Of a stretch of DNA of 64,000 bases, positions 27,124-36,244 are shown piece by piece. How positions within the stretch are numbered: position 1 is the stretch's first letter; each line of letters starts with the position of its first letter. The stretch spans positions 34,877-98,876 of the forward strand of contig JAGAAC010000005.1 of assembly GCA_017615475.1 (NCBI GenBank). The letters run 5' to 3'. The position numbers and the translations under genes were made by a program. The notes beneath the pieces are model-generated. The model had not been told where the DNA came from and made no database searches. It worked only from the letters and a program-made list of their open reading frames with translations. The stretch comes from Clostridia bacterium (GTDB lineage Bacteria > Bacillota > Clostridia > Christensenellales > Aristaeellaceae).

Positions 27124-29013
27124 TTATTCCGATAATCCGAATGTGTCTGTCAGAACACCGTTCTGATAGATCCTGCAGGTATAGTTCCTCTCATCGGGTA
27201 TATTGAAGCTCACAGGCTGAATCCTTTCCTGATCCGCCTGGTAAACATATTCATAGGCATCATATGCCATATCGGATCCTTCAGCCTGAAGCGTTACCCG
27301 CAGTGTAATGTTCTCATCAGACTCCTCCAGATTGACCGTAATGGTTTTCTCTGCTCTGTCTGTCGAATATCTGTATATGCGCAGGGTAACCGGTGTGTTC
27401 AGCGTAACATCTGAGTCTCCCGTCGGCGACTGCTCTACAATGGTACCATGTTCCCTGGCATTCCTTGTATCGGTATACTCAAGTTTTGGACTGATCGTCA
27501 GGAAATTCTGCTTCAGCAGTTCCTCCGCTTGCGCCAGTTTAAGCCCTGTCAGGCCGGGAACCCTGGTTTTTCCGCCGCTGTAGAACAGTTTAACAACGGT
27601 ATCCTTATTGACCTTTTCTCCGGCTTCGGGAGACTGGGAAACGATCGTATCCTCCTCAAGTTCATTCATAACTGACCGGAGGTCCGGGGTAAGACCGATA
27701 CTTCTGATAATCGCGGCGGCTTCTTCCTTGTTCTTTCCCAGCAGATCCGGCAGCTGTATCTGTGAAGGTCCGCTGGAAACATTAAGCATCACCGTATCGC
27801 CCCTGCGTTTGACCGTGTTTTCCTTCGGACTCTGCATAAAGACGATATTGGCTTTTACGTTTTCATTGATATAGTACTGCTCTATATATTTGAATCCTTC
27901 CTTTGTCAGCAGCGCTTTGGCATCCTCCACATCCAGATCTTTGACATTGGGAACCGTCGCTGTGGTGACAACCTGGCGGAATACAGCCCGTGCACCAAAG
28001 AACAAACCGGCGCACAAAGCCAGGCCCAGCAGCGTTGCCAGGATGATTTTCCCCGTTTTCCGGTGATGAACGTTTTCCGGATGATTGCGTCCGGTGTCGC
28101 TCATCGGTTTTCTGTTTTCCTCCCGGATCTGCGGTTTGGGCTGCTGCACCGTATCAAACTCTTTTTCGGGATAAACGGGTCTTTCCGGCCTGTTTTCCAG
28201 GGCGGCTCGGATATCTGCTGCCATATCCCTTGCAGTCTGGTAGCGCTGGGCCGGATTCTTTTCCATGGCCTTCATGCAGACACGCACAAGGGCCGGCGGT
28301 ACATCCGGAGCCAGATTCTGTATCGGAATCGGTGTGGCATGCAGGTGCTGCATGGCTACAGCCACCGGATTGTCTCCGTCATAGGGAACCCTTCCCGTCA
28401 GCATCTCATACAGGACAATACCGGTGGAATAGATGTCGCTTGTGGCATTGGCTCCTTCTCCCCTTGCCTGCTCAGGTGAGAAGTAATGAACGGATCCCAT
28501 GACATTGTCACCCTTGGTCAGGGTTGAACTGTTGGCAATGCGGGCGATTCCGAAATCCGCCACTTTAATGTGCCCGTCAGCATGAACCAGAATATTCTGG
28601 GGTTTAATATCCCTGTGTACAATGCCGTTCCGGTGGGCATGTTCCAATGCACTGAGGATGCGTATGGCGATCTGTCCTGCCAGTGCCGGACTCAGTTTTC
28701 CCCTTTCCTGGATAACGCTTTTCAGGGTTTTCCCCTGAACATATTCCATCACCAGATAACGGTTGTCACCGTCCATACCCACGTCCAGCAGGTTGACAAT
28801 ATTATGGTGGGTCATTTTGCTGGCAGCTTCCGCTTCCCGCTGAAAACGGCTGATAAATTCGGTGTCTTCATTGTACTCGGGCCGCAGCACTTTGACCGCG
28901 ACGTTATGACCCGTTCTCAGGTCCACGGCGCGGTAAACAATAGCCATACCGCCCATGCCGATCTGTTCTGTCAGCCTGTAGCGGTTCGCAAGGATTTTCT
29001 CCTTCACGGACAA
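27124..29013 (-). CDS. prkC: PASTA-domain serine/threonine protein kinase
   Basis: A 629-residue Hanks-type kinase. It has a glycine loop (QIGMGGMAIVYRA), Lys41, catalytic Asp135 (IVHRDIKPQN) and DFG at 153-155. A juxtamembrane stretch is followed by a membrane helix at about 322-340, then three PASTA domains (about 353-415, 420-480, 484-548) and about 80 extra extracellular residues. PASTA domains bind muropeptides or lipid II and couple wall state to phosphorylation of cytosolic targets. It overlaps prpC, its phosphatase, by 10 bp. Confidence 0.96.
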   Translation of the reverse strand: MSVKEKILANRYRLTEQIGMGGMAIVYRAVDLRTGHNVAVKVLRPEYNEDTEFISRFQREAEAASKMTHHNIVNLLDVGMDGDNRYLVMEYVQGKTLKSVIQERGKLSPALAGQIAIRILSALEHAHRNGIVHRDIKPQNILVHADGHIKVADFGIARIANSSTLTKGDNVMGSVHYFSPEQARGEGANATSDIYSTGIVLYEMLTGRVPYDGDNPVAVAMQHLHATPIPIQNLAPDVPPALVRVCMKAMEKNPAQRYQTARDMAADIRAALENRPERPVYPEKEFDTVQQPKPQIREENRKPMSDTGRNHPENVHHRKTGKIILATLLGLALCAGLFFGARAVFRQVVTTATVPNVKDLDVEDAKALLTKEGFKYIEQYYINENVKANIVFMQSPKENTVKRRGDTVMLNVSSGPSQIQLPDLLGKNKEEAAAIIRSIGLTPDLRSVMNELEEDTIVSQSPEAGEKVNKDTVVKLFYSGGKTRVPGLTGLKLAQAEELLKQNFLTISPKLEYTDTRNAREHGTIVEQSPTGDSDVTLNTPVTLRIYRYSTDRAEKTITVNLEESDENITLRVTLQAEGSDMAYDAYEYVYQADQERIQPVSFNIPDERNYTCRIYQNGVLTDTFGLSE

Positions 29014-29939
29014 TTCACCTCCTCATCAGAGGCTTCTTCATCCGGGGAAGCTGCTGTTTCAGGTTCTTCAGTTTCCTTTTCTTCAGGATCCGTATACTCC
29101 GTATCGTCATGAAGCAGAATCAGGGAGATATTGTCTTTTCCGCCGCCCGCAAGGGCTGCCTGCAGCATCTGTTCCGCTGCGTCTTCCAGGTTCTCAAGGG
29201 ACATCAGTCTGATCAGTTCCTCACCGAATACCGTTCCATGAAGCCCGTCGGAACAGATCAGCCAGCGGTCTCCCTGTTTACGGTCATGGACGGAAAGATC
29301 CACCTCTATCACAGCTTCTGTACCGACAGCCCTTGTAATATAATTGCGCATCGGATGGCACGCCGCCTGTTCCTCTGTCAGAACGCCCTTGCGTACCATA
29401 TCCGCAACCATGGAATGGTCATTCGTAACCTGTATCAGTTTTCCGTCCCGCAGCAGGTATGCCCGGCTGTCGCCCACCTGGCCGATAATCATCTCTTTTT
29501 CTTTCGGCCAGATCACAGTCAGTGTCGTTCCCATACCGGAGAGGGATGCGTCGTTTTTCTGCCGTTCCCACAGTTCCGTGTTAACCTTCTGTACCGCTTT
29601 TTCAAGGGTTTGAACATCCGGTTCGGCGTCCTTCGTTTCACGAAGCAGTCCGTCCCTCAGCCCGGCGGAAGCGATTTCTCCGCCTTTATGTCCTCCCATT
29701 CCGTCAGCGACACCGGCAAGGCCGTTTCCCAGGATTACTGCGTCCTGATTGTTTTTCCGGAGCCTTCCGACGTCCGTGCGCCAGGCATAGGTCAGCACGC
29801 CCTGTCCGGAAGTAAAGCCGGCAGACATTTCCGGATTCCCGTTCTGCTGTTCTTTTTCATCCTCCGGAGCCTTCGGGGTTTCTCTCTCTATTCCCTTCAT
29901 CCGCTGGATGACTGTACCCTTCAGGTTAAATTTGCGCAT
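29004..29939 (-). CDS. prpC: PP2C-family serine/threonine phosphatase
   Basis: A 311-residue protein. About 55 N-terminal residues, basic then acidic and poorly conserved, precede a PP2C domain with TDVGRLRKNNQDAVI, GVADGMGGHKGGEIAS, GQVGDSRAYLLRDGKL and CSDGLHGTV. These Asp residues bind two Mn ions. It reverses PrkC phosphorylation. The ATG at 29939 is preceded by GGGAGAG about 10 bases away; upstream ATGs lie inside rlmN. The C-terminal 35 residues are very acidic. Confidence 0.94.
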   Translation of the reverse strand: MRKFNLKGTVIQRMKGIERETPKAPEDEKEQQNGNPEMSAGFTSGQGVLTYAWRTDVGRLRKNNQDAVILGNGLAGVADGMGGHKGGEIASAGLRDGLLRETKDAEPDVQTLEKAVQKVNTELWERQKNDASLSGMGTTLTVIWPKEKEMIIGQVGDSRAYLLRDGKLIQVTNDHSMVADMVRKGVLTEEQAACHPMRNYITRAVGTEAVIEVDLSVHDRKQGDRWLICSDGLHGTVFGEELIRLMSLENLEDAAEQMLQAALAGGGKDNISLILLHDDTEYTDPEEKETEEPETAASPDEEASDEEVNCP

Positions 29940-29946
29940 CTTCTTC

Positions 29947-30990
29947 TTACTCTCCCTCTGAGCATTTGATCGTTTTCCTGCGCAGTTGGCCGCAGGCGCC
30001 TTCGATATCATCACCCATTTCCCGCCTTCTTGTGGCGGAAATGTGGTTGTCCTGAAGTATTTTCAGGAACTTCTGGACGTTTTTCTCCGTAACGCCCCTC
30101 ATGTCTCTTTCTTCCACAATATTCAGCGGAATCAGGTTAACATGGCACTGCATTCCCCGCAGAAGCGCCGCCAGTTCCCTGGCCTGTTCCTCGCCTGCGT
30201 TGATGCCGTCTGACAATGCGTATTCGAAAATGACACGCCTGCCGGTCTTCCTGATATAATTCCTGCAGGCTTCCAGGATTTCTCTGATGGACCAGGTATA
30301 GGCAATCGGCATGGTTTCCCGCCGGATATCATCATTCGGCGCGTGAAGGGAAACACACAGGGTTACCGGAAGATTCTCGTCTGCCAGTGCGTACATCTTC
30401 GGCACAATCCCGCAGGTGGAAAGTGATACATTTCTCAGGCTGAGCCTGATTCCTTCCTCTTCTCTGAGCAGCCTCAGGAACCGGATGACATTCTCATAAT
30501 TATCCAGCGGTTCTCCGCTTCCCATCAGCACAACATGGCTGACTTTCACGCCTTCCCCAGCCAGGTAGCGGTTGGCGCACAGAATTTCTCCCAGCATTTC
30601 CCCGGCTGTCAGATCCCGGACCCGTCCCTCCAGCGTGGATGCACAGAAACGGCAGCCCATCCGGCAGCCCACCTGTGTGGAAATACACAGGCTGACACCG
30701 AACTTATAGCGCATCAGAACGCCTTCAACACAGTTTCCGTCCTTCAGTTCATACAGAAATTTTACCGTGCCGTCCAGTTCGCTTTTCCGTTCCAGGCGGA
30801 TTCTCACAGGCTGGGCTGTCGCCGTCTGTTTCAGCTTTTCCCTGAATTCCTTCGGAAGATTCGTCATTTCATCAAAATCCGCGCTTTGGTGGATCCAGTG
30901 AAAAATCTGTTTCCCCCGGAATGCAGGATACCCCTGTCCTTTGACCCAGTCTGTCAGTTCAGCGCAGGTCATGCCGGTCAGTTCAGTCAT
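29947..30990 (-). CDS. rlmN: 23S rRNA (adenine2503-C2)/tRNA methyltransferase
   Basis: A 347-residue radical SAM methyltransferase. The cluster cysteines are 109, 113 and 116 (GCRMGCRFCASTLEG). SGEPLDNYENVIRF and ISATRRREMGDDIEGACGQL follow, the latter with the second catalytic Cys. It methylates A2503 of 23S rRNA and A37 of some tRNAs. It overlaps rsmB by 8 bp. Confidence 0.96.
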   Translation of the reverse strand: MTELTGMTCAELTDWVKGQGYPAFRGKQIFHWIHQSADFDEMTNLPKEFREKLKQTATAQPVRIRLERKSELDGTVKFLYELKDGNCVEGVLMRYKFGVSLCISTQVGCRMGCRFCASTLEGRVRDLTAGEMLGEILCANRYLAGEGVKVSHVVLMGSGEPLDNYENVIRFLRLLREEEGIRLSLRNVSLSTCGIVPKMYALADENLPVTLCVSLHAPNDDIRRETMPIAYTWSIREILEACRNYIRKTGRRVIFEYALSDGINAGEEQARELAALLRGMQCHVNLIPLNIVEERDMRGVTEKNVQKFLKILQDNHISATRRREMGDDIEGACGQLRRKTIKCSEGE

Positions 30991-32338
30991 GTTTTCTCCT
31001 CATTCTGATCAGATAGAACCCTTCCATTCCGTCCCGGTGTTCCAGAAGCTGCAGTCCTGTCTTTTGCATCCGGCGGTATTTTTGCGGAATGCTGTCAGGA
31101 AGTTCCGCTTCCTCAAACTCCGGATGTCTTTCCAGGAAAGCTGCTGCCTGCCGTTCATTTTCATCCTTCAGAATGGAACAGGTTGAATAAACAAGCGTGC
31201 CGCCGGGTTTGACATATTCGCATACCGTATCAAGCAGTCCGGCCTGCAGCTCCGTTAACTCCCGGACGCTTTCCTCTGTCACCCTCAGCTTTATATCAGG
31301 CTTCTGCGCCATAAAGCCAAGTCCTGAACACGGAGCGTCCAGCAGAACGCCGTCCATTGTCCTGTAGAGGTCCTCGCGTTTTTTTGCCGCGTCACGCACC
31401 ATCGGCCGGATATTTTCAAGACCCAGCCTCTGCGCCTGTGCCTCAATGAGTTTTACCCGGTGATCGTGTATGTCCCAGGCCTGTATGCGTCCCGTTCCGC
31501 CCATCAATTCTGCCATATAACAGGTTTTTCCGCCCGGAGCCGCACAGCAGTCCAGGATCTGCTGTCCCCGCCTGACATTCATGGCCAGACAGGCCAGCAT
31601 GCTGCCTCCGCTCTGGATGGAATAGTTGCCCGAAAGATAATCGACATCCCTGGAAATATCCATTGCGCCGGTAATACGCCAGGCGTGGGGAATTTCTGTT
31701 TTCTCTTTTTTCCAGACCTTTTTGGCAAGCAGCTGTTCAAACCCCGCATCATCCAGTTTCAGCAGGTTCGGCCGCAGCATCCACCCTTCATCATGGTTCC
31801 GGAACGCAAGAATCCGGTCTGTTTCTTCACCGTAATCCTCATAAAGCCTGGTATAAATCCATTCCGGTACGCTGTATTTCAATGCTGCCGCTTTGACCGG
31901 CTCTTTTCCGGCATCCGGCAGAACCAGCTCGTCTTTTTTCCGGACCAGGTTGCGCAGGATTCCGTTGCATACCCCTTTCAGTCCGGGCATGCCAAGCTCG
32001 GTGCACAGCTGTACACAGATATTCGTTGCCGCGCTTTCCGGAATCCTGTCTTCCAGCAGGATCTGGCATGCTCCGAGCCGCAGGATGTTCTTCAGCTTGA
32101 TATCCGTATCCGGTTTGGCCATCACCTGACTCAGCGCCCAGTCAAGCTGGATCAGATGATCCAGCGTATCATATGTCAGGCGGGATACAAGCCTGCGGTC
32201 TGCACCTGACAGTCCGCAGTTTTTCAGGGCAGCGTCCAGGGCAAGCGCCGCGTACGCGCCTTCCTCCGTCACCTGCCTGATTACCTTCAGGGCTGTCCGT
32301 CTGGCAGCAATGCCTTCCATGCTTTTCTGCTCTCTCAT
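30983..32338 (-). CDS. rsmB: 16S rRNA (cytosine967-C5)-methyltransferase
   Basis: A 451-residue protein. A NusB-like N-terminal domain (ARRTALKVIRQVTEEGAYAA) precedes a SAM methyltransferase domain with LDCCAAPGGKTCYMAELMGG, DAPCSGLGFMAQKPDIK and VYSTCSILKDENE, which hold the two catalytic cysteines. It methylates C967 of 16S rRNA. GAGAGGAAG precedes the ATG, directly after the fmt stop. Confidence 0.96.
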   Translation of the reverse strand: MREQKSMEGIAARRTALKVIRQVTEEGAYAALALDAALKNCGLSGADRRLVSRLTYDTLDHLIQLDWALSQVMAKPDTDIKLKNILRLGACQILLEDRIPESAATNICVQLCTELGMPGLKGVCNGILRNLVRKKDELVLPDAGKEPVKAAALKYSVPEWIYTRLYEDYGEETDRILAFRNHDEGWMLRPNLLKLDDAGFEQLLAKKVWKKEKTEIPHAWRITGAMDISRDVDYLSGNYSIQSGGSMLACLAMNVRRGQQILDCCAAPGGKTCYMAELMGGTGRIQAWDIHDHRVKLIEAQAQRLGLENIRPMVRDAAKKREDLYRTMDGVLLDAPCSGLGFMAQKPDIKLRVTEESVRELTELQAGLLDTVCEYVKPGGTLVYSTCSILKDENERQAAAFLERHPEFEEAELPDSIPQKYRRMQKTGLQLLEHRDGMEGFYLIRMRRKHD

Positions 32339-33271
32339 TTATGCTTCCTCTCTCATGGATGTTCCTTCCGGAATCCCGTGTCCTCTCAGCCAGTCCTCCG
32401 CCTTCATTCTTTTACCGCCGGGAGCCTGTACTTCCAGGATCCTTACCGCACCGGAACCGCATGCGATTTTCAGGCCGTTCTTCGGATCCGCGGAGATAAC
32501 ATTCCCTGCTTCGCCGTTTCCGTCGCACGCCACTGCCCTCAGAAGCTTCAGCCGTTCTCCCTGCAGCGGTACTGTAACGCAGGGCCAGGGATTCAGTCCG
32601 TTGATCTTTCCCCTCACAGCGTCTGCGTTCATCGTGAAATCAGCAATTCCCATCCCTTTTCCCAGCATCGGATCATAGGTCATCTCCGCTTCATTCTGCG
32701 GATAACGCACCAGCGTTCCCGTTTCAAGCGCCTTCACCGTACGGATCAGCAGCTCCGCGCCGAGCATGCTCAGCCTTTCCGTCAGTTCAGCGCAGGTTTC
32801 ATCACAGCCGATATCCGTTGCTTCCTGCAGCAGCATATCGCCTGTATCGATTCCCGCATCCATGAACATGGTGGTAACCCCTGCTTTTGTGTCTCCCGCC
32901 ATGATCGCGTATGCAATGGGAGCCGCTCCGCGGTGTTTCGGCAGCAGGGAGGCATGCACATTGATATTCCCGAGCGGCGGGATGTCAAGGATCTCCTGGC
33001 TCAGGATCTGGCCGAACGCTGCGGTCACACACAGATCCGGTTTCAGGTTCCGCAGATCATCCACGCCGGTTTTCCGGATTTTCTCCGGCTGGAAAACAGG
33101 AATACCCGCTTCCTCCGCGGCGGTTTTGACCGGGCTGGGCGCGGGCTTTTTCCCCCGGCCTTTCGGTCGGTCCGGCTGGGTAAATACACCGGCAATTTCA
33201 TATCCTTCGCGGATCAGTGCTTTCAGAGAGGGCACCGCGAATTCGGGGGTGCCCATAAAAACAATCCTCAT
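32339..33271 (-). CDS. fmt: Methionyl-tRNA formyltransferase
   Basis: A 310-residue Fmt starting MRIVFMGTPEFAVPSLKAL. The catalytic block is NVHASLLPKHRGAAPIAYAI, with the Asp in GIDTGDMLLQ. A C-terminal OB-like domain contacts tRNA. It formylates initiator Met-tRNA using 10-formyl-tetrahydrofolate. It overlaps def by 4 bp; def and fmt together run the formyl-Met cycle. Confidence 0.97.
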   Translation of the reverse strand: MRIVFMGTPEFAVPSLKALIREGYEIAGVFTQPDRPKGRGKKPAPSPVKTAAEEAGIPVFQPEKIRKTGVDDLRNLKPDLCVTAAFGQILSQEILDIPPLGNINVHASLLPKHRGAAPIAYAIMAGDTKAGVTTMFMDAGIDTGDMLLQEATDIGCDETCAELTERLSMLGAELLIRTVKALETGTLVRYPQNEAEMTYDPMLGKGMGIADFTMNADAVRGKINGLNPWPCVTVPLQGERLKLLRAVACDGNGEAGNVISADPKNGLKIACGSGAVRILEVQAPGGKRMKAEDWLRGHGIPEGTSMREEA

Positions 33272-33768
33272 TGTTCCTCGTCCTCCGGAATATGTCCATG
33301 GATTTCCTCTTCGTTCAGTTCCCTGTCCATCACGTCTATATACAGGGTTCCGTCCAGATGATCGAGTTCGTGGCAGATCGCCCTGGCTTCAAAGCCTTCT
33401 GTCTCGATTTCATAGGTATCCCCGTTCCGGTCCTGGAACCTTGCCTTGATTCTCATCGGCCGGGTAACAACTCCCTGCCTGCCGGGAACGCTCAGGCAGC
33501 CTTCCCGTCCGGTTTGCTGTCCTTCCCGTTCAATAATCTCGGGATTGACCATCTCCAGCAGGCCGCTGTGGTCTTCGGTCACATCAACAACCGCCAGCCG
33601 CCTGAGAATGCCGACCTGCGGAGCAGCCAGTCCTACGCCTTCAGCTTTATACATGGTATCCGCCATGTCCTTCAGCAGCGTAGCCAGCCGTTTGTCAAAT
33701 TTCTCCTGCGGCTTGCAGTGTTTCCGCAGGGTTTCATCCCCTAAAGTAACAATCTTTCTGATAGCCAT
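33268..33768 (-). CDS. def: Peptide deformylase
   Basis: A 166-residue Def starting MAIRKIVTLGDETLRKHC. The three signature motifs are GVGLAAPQVG, EGCLSVPG and CHELDHLDG, supplying Cys and two His metal ligands and the catalytic Glu. It removes the formyl group from nascent proteins. The ATG at 33768 follows AGAGGA; the earlier ATG ten codons upstream has no such site. A 121 bp gap to priA holds no clear second promoter. Confidence 0.97.
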   Translation of the reverse strand: MAIRKIVTLGDETLRKHCKPQEKFDKRLATLLKDMADTMYKAEGVGLAAPQVGILRRLAVVDVTEDHSGLLEMVNPEIIEREGQQTGREGCLSVPGRQGVVTRPMRIKARFQDRNGDTYEIETEGFEARAICHELDHLDGTLYIDVMDRELNEEEIHGHIPEDEEQ

Positions 33769-33889
33769 GTTCTGATTCCTCTTCCCTGTATCCGTCATAC
33801 ATCATAACGGACCGTATTGCGTTTCCCGTCCCTTTTTTCTGCCTTCCCGTTTCAGCGGCCCGTCCTGTCCGGGGCCATGCTTCGGCAGT

Positions 33890-36127
33890 TCAGATCATCG
33901 TAGTCGGGTTGATTTCGAACCATACCTCAGTTTCTTCAAAGGGTTCCCGCGCCATTTCTGTCATTGCCGCGATCATTTCATCTGTTTCCGGACTGACAAG
34001 CAGCTTCATCAGCACGTGGCGCCTGCTTTTTCCCCGCAGCACTTTAACCCCCGGTGTGTCATTCGTGACATGCAGAATCTTTTTCTGCCAGACCGGATGC
34101 TTTTCCATCATCTCCCGGATTTCCCGCTCAAGATGATTTGCTGCGTGCTCAGCGGCTGTTTCGCTCCTGCTTTCCGTCAGGAAACGGGCAAGCAGCGTAA
34201 ACGGAGGATAGAGCCCGCGCCTGCGTCTGCGGAATTCATCCTCAAAGAAGGACCTGTAATCCTGCGACGCGGCGTATCCGATCACCGGATCCTCCGGCTT
34301 ATAGGTCTGGATAATCACCTTTCCGGGCTTTTCTCCCCGTCCGGCACGGCCCGCCACCTGCGTCAGCAGCTGGAATGTCCGCTCCCTGCTCCTGTAATCC
34401 GGCAGGTTCAGGGTCATATCTGCCGCGATCACGCCCACCAGCGTTACCTGCGGAAAATCAAGTCCCTTCGCAATCATCTGCGTACCGATCAGGATCCGCG
34501 CGCGTCCGCTGCGGAATTCCTCCAGGATTTTTCCGTGTCCGTCCTTTCCGCCGGTCGTATCATAATCCATCCTGACCGTTGAAACACCCGGAAGGAGTTT
34601 CGCAACTTCCTCCTCCACTTTCTGAGTACCCGCTCCGAAATACCGGATGTATCTTCCTCCGCATTCCGGGCAGGTTTCAGGCGGCCGCATGGCATGTCCG
34701 CAGTAATGGCACCGGAGCAGGCCGTCATTGTCTGCCACATGATAGGTCATGCTGATATCACAGTTCGGACACTTCACAACATAACCGCATGACCTGCAGC
34801 TGACAAAAGAATTGTAGCCCCTCCGGTTCATCAGAAGCATGGCCTGTTCGCCCCGCGACACGCATTCTTTCAGCGTTTTTCGCAGTGCCGAGCTCAGAAC
34901 AGTACGGTTGCCGTTTTCCAGCTCTTTCCTCATATCGACGATCTCGACTTCCGGAAGCGGACGGTCCTTGACGCGTCTGGGCATTTCCAGAAGCATATAA
35001 TCGCCTCTCCGTGCCCTGGCAAAGCTCAGGATGCTGGGCGTGGCACTGGCAAGGATCAGCGTTGCATTCTCACGTTCGCACCGTTGAATCGCCACTTCCC
35101 TTGCGTCATACCTGGGATGGTGGTCGCTCATGTAGGTGCTTTCGTGCTCCTCGTCCACCACAATAAGCCCCAGTTCCCTCGCCGGCGAAAAGACAGCGCT
35201 GCGGGCACCGATGACAACCCTTGCTTCTCCCCGCCGGATCCGCCGCCATTCATCAAAGCGTTCCCCCGGACTGAGCCTGGAATGAATGACAGCCGCAACA
35301 GGTCCGAACCTGCCCCTGAACCAGGAAACCATCTGCGGAGTCAGGGCAATTTCAGGGACAAGGATGATGGCGCTTTTCCCCAGCGATAGTGTTTCATGAA
35401 CAGCCGCCATAAAAACTTCTGTTTTCCCGCTGCCTGTAACACCATGCAGGAGGAATCTTCCGCCTTTTCCCGTCAGGCACGGAAGGATCTCATCCAGTGC
35501 CTCCCGCTGTCCCGCCGTCAGTGTAAACCCCGGATCCGTACAGTTTTCAAACGTGATGCCGGGAATACGGAGAGTTTCCTCTTCCGATAACCGGATCGAT
35601 CCGTCTGCCGAAAGTTTCTTCAGTGCAGATGCAGGGTCCTTTACCATTCCCGCCAGTTCCCTGACTGTATGCGCTTTTCCGTCAGCAAGCGCCCGCAGAA
35701 GTGCCGCCCGTTTCGGGCTTCTTTTTTCTGCCTCTGCCAGTTTCAGGGCATCTTCGCAGGGAATATTCAGCACCGCTGTCTTTTCTGTTTTGACGTGTAC
35801 CCTGCCGCCCCTCATCTGGGCCGGAAGCATCAGGCGGAGGGTTTCCGCCAGGGGACAATGGGCATCCTGTGCCATCTGCCTTGCCAGCTCCATCAGTTCA
35901 GCCGGAACGGCAGCGTAATCCTCCAGCGGCCGCAGGACATCCCTGACCCTGCTTTCAGCAAGATCGCTGGTTTCGGACAGGCTGAGGACAATTCCTTCCT
36001 TTTCGCGTCTCCCGAAAGGAACCGCCACACGCTGTCCCGGTTCAAGGTTCATTCCCTCAGGAATTCGGTAGGTAAAAGGGCTTGCCACGTTTTCGTGAAC
36101 GATGTCGATGATCACCTGACAATACAC
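33890..36127 (-). CDS. priA: Primosomal protein N' (replication restart helicase)
   Basis: A 745-residue PriA. It has an N-terminal 3'-DNA-end binding domain (VASPFTYRIPEGMNLEPGQ), Walker A GVTGSGKTEV, Walker B VDEEHE, and an eight-cysteine zinc region (CRSCGYVVKCPNC, CHYCGHAM, CPECGG). It restarts collapsed forks by loading the replicative helicase. I place the start at GTG 36127, 4 bases after AAAGGAGGGAAAAG; the ATG 11 codons upstream puts that site inside the gene. It heads the 14-gene operon. Confidence 0.95.
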   Translation of the reverse strand: MYCQVIIDIVHENVASPFTYRIPEGMNLEPGQRVAVPFGRREKEGIVLSLSETSDLAESRVRDVLRPLEDYAAVPAELMELARQMAQDAHCPLAETLRLMLPAQMRGGRVHVKTEKTAVLNIPCEDALKLAEAEKRSPKRAALLRALADGKAHTVRELAGMVKDPASALKKLSADGSIRLSEEETLRIPGITFENCTDPGFTLTAGQREALDEILPCLTGKGGRFLLHGVTGSGKTEVFMAAVHETLSLGKSAIILVPEIALTPQMVSWFRGRFGPVAAVIHSRLSPGERFDEWRRIRRGEARVVIGARSAVFSPARELGLIVVDEEHESTYMSDHHPRYDAREVAIQRCERENATLILASATPSILSFARARRGDYMLLEMPRRVKDRPLPEVEIVDMRKELENGNRTVLSSALRKTLKECVSRGEQAMLLMNRRGYNSFVSCRSCGYVVKCPNCDISMTYHVADNDGLLRCHYCGHAMRPPETCPECGGRYIRYFGAGTQKVEEEVAKLLPGVSTVRMDYDTTGGKDGHGKILEEFRSGRARILIGTQMIAKGLDFPQVTLVGVIAADMTLNLPDYRSRERTFQLLTQVAGRAGRGEKPGKVIIQTYKPEDPVIGYAASQDYRSFFEDEFRRRRRGLYPPFTLLARFLTESRSETAAEHAANHLEREIREMMEKHPVWQKKILHVTNDTPGVKVLRGKSRRHVLMKLLVSPETDEMIAAMTEMAREPFEETEVWFEINPTTMI

Positions 36128-36165
36128 CCTTTTCCCTCCTTTTGGGGTAAAATATACCATCTTTT

Positions 36166-36194
36166 ATTATAACTTTTTCATTCTGTCGTGACAA
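36166..36194 (-). promoter_or_regulatory. Sigma-A promoter for the priA operon
   Basis: Minus strand TTGTCA (36189-36194), a 17 bp spacer and a perfect TATAAT (36166-36171), about 40 bp before the GTG start of priA. The -35 abuts the T-tract of the terminator of the upstream TRAP operon. Confidence 0.82.
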
Positions 36195-36195
36195 G

Positions 36196-36226
36196 TTAAA
36201 AATGCCGTGCCAAAAAGGCACGGCAT
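36196..36226 (-). terminator. Intrinsic terminator of the TRAP transporter operon
   Basis: A 10 bp stem ATGCCGTGCC/GGCACGGCAT (36202-36211 with 36217-36226), a 5-base loop, then TTTTTAA on the minus strand, 18 bp after the permease stop. Confidence 0.88.
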
Positions 36227-36244
36227 AGGAAATATATAGGTTTT

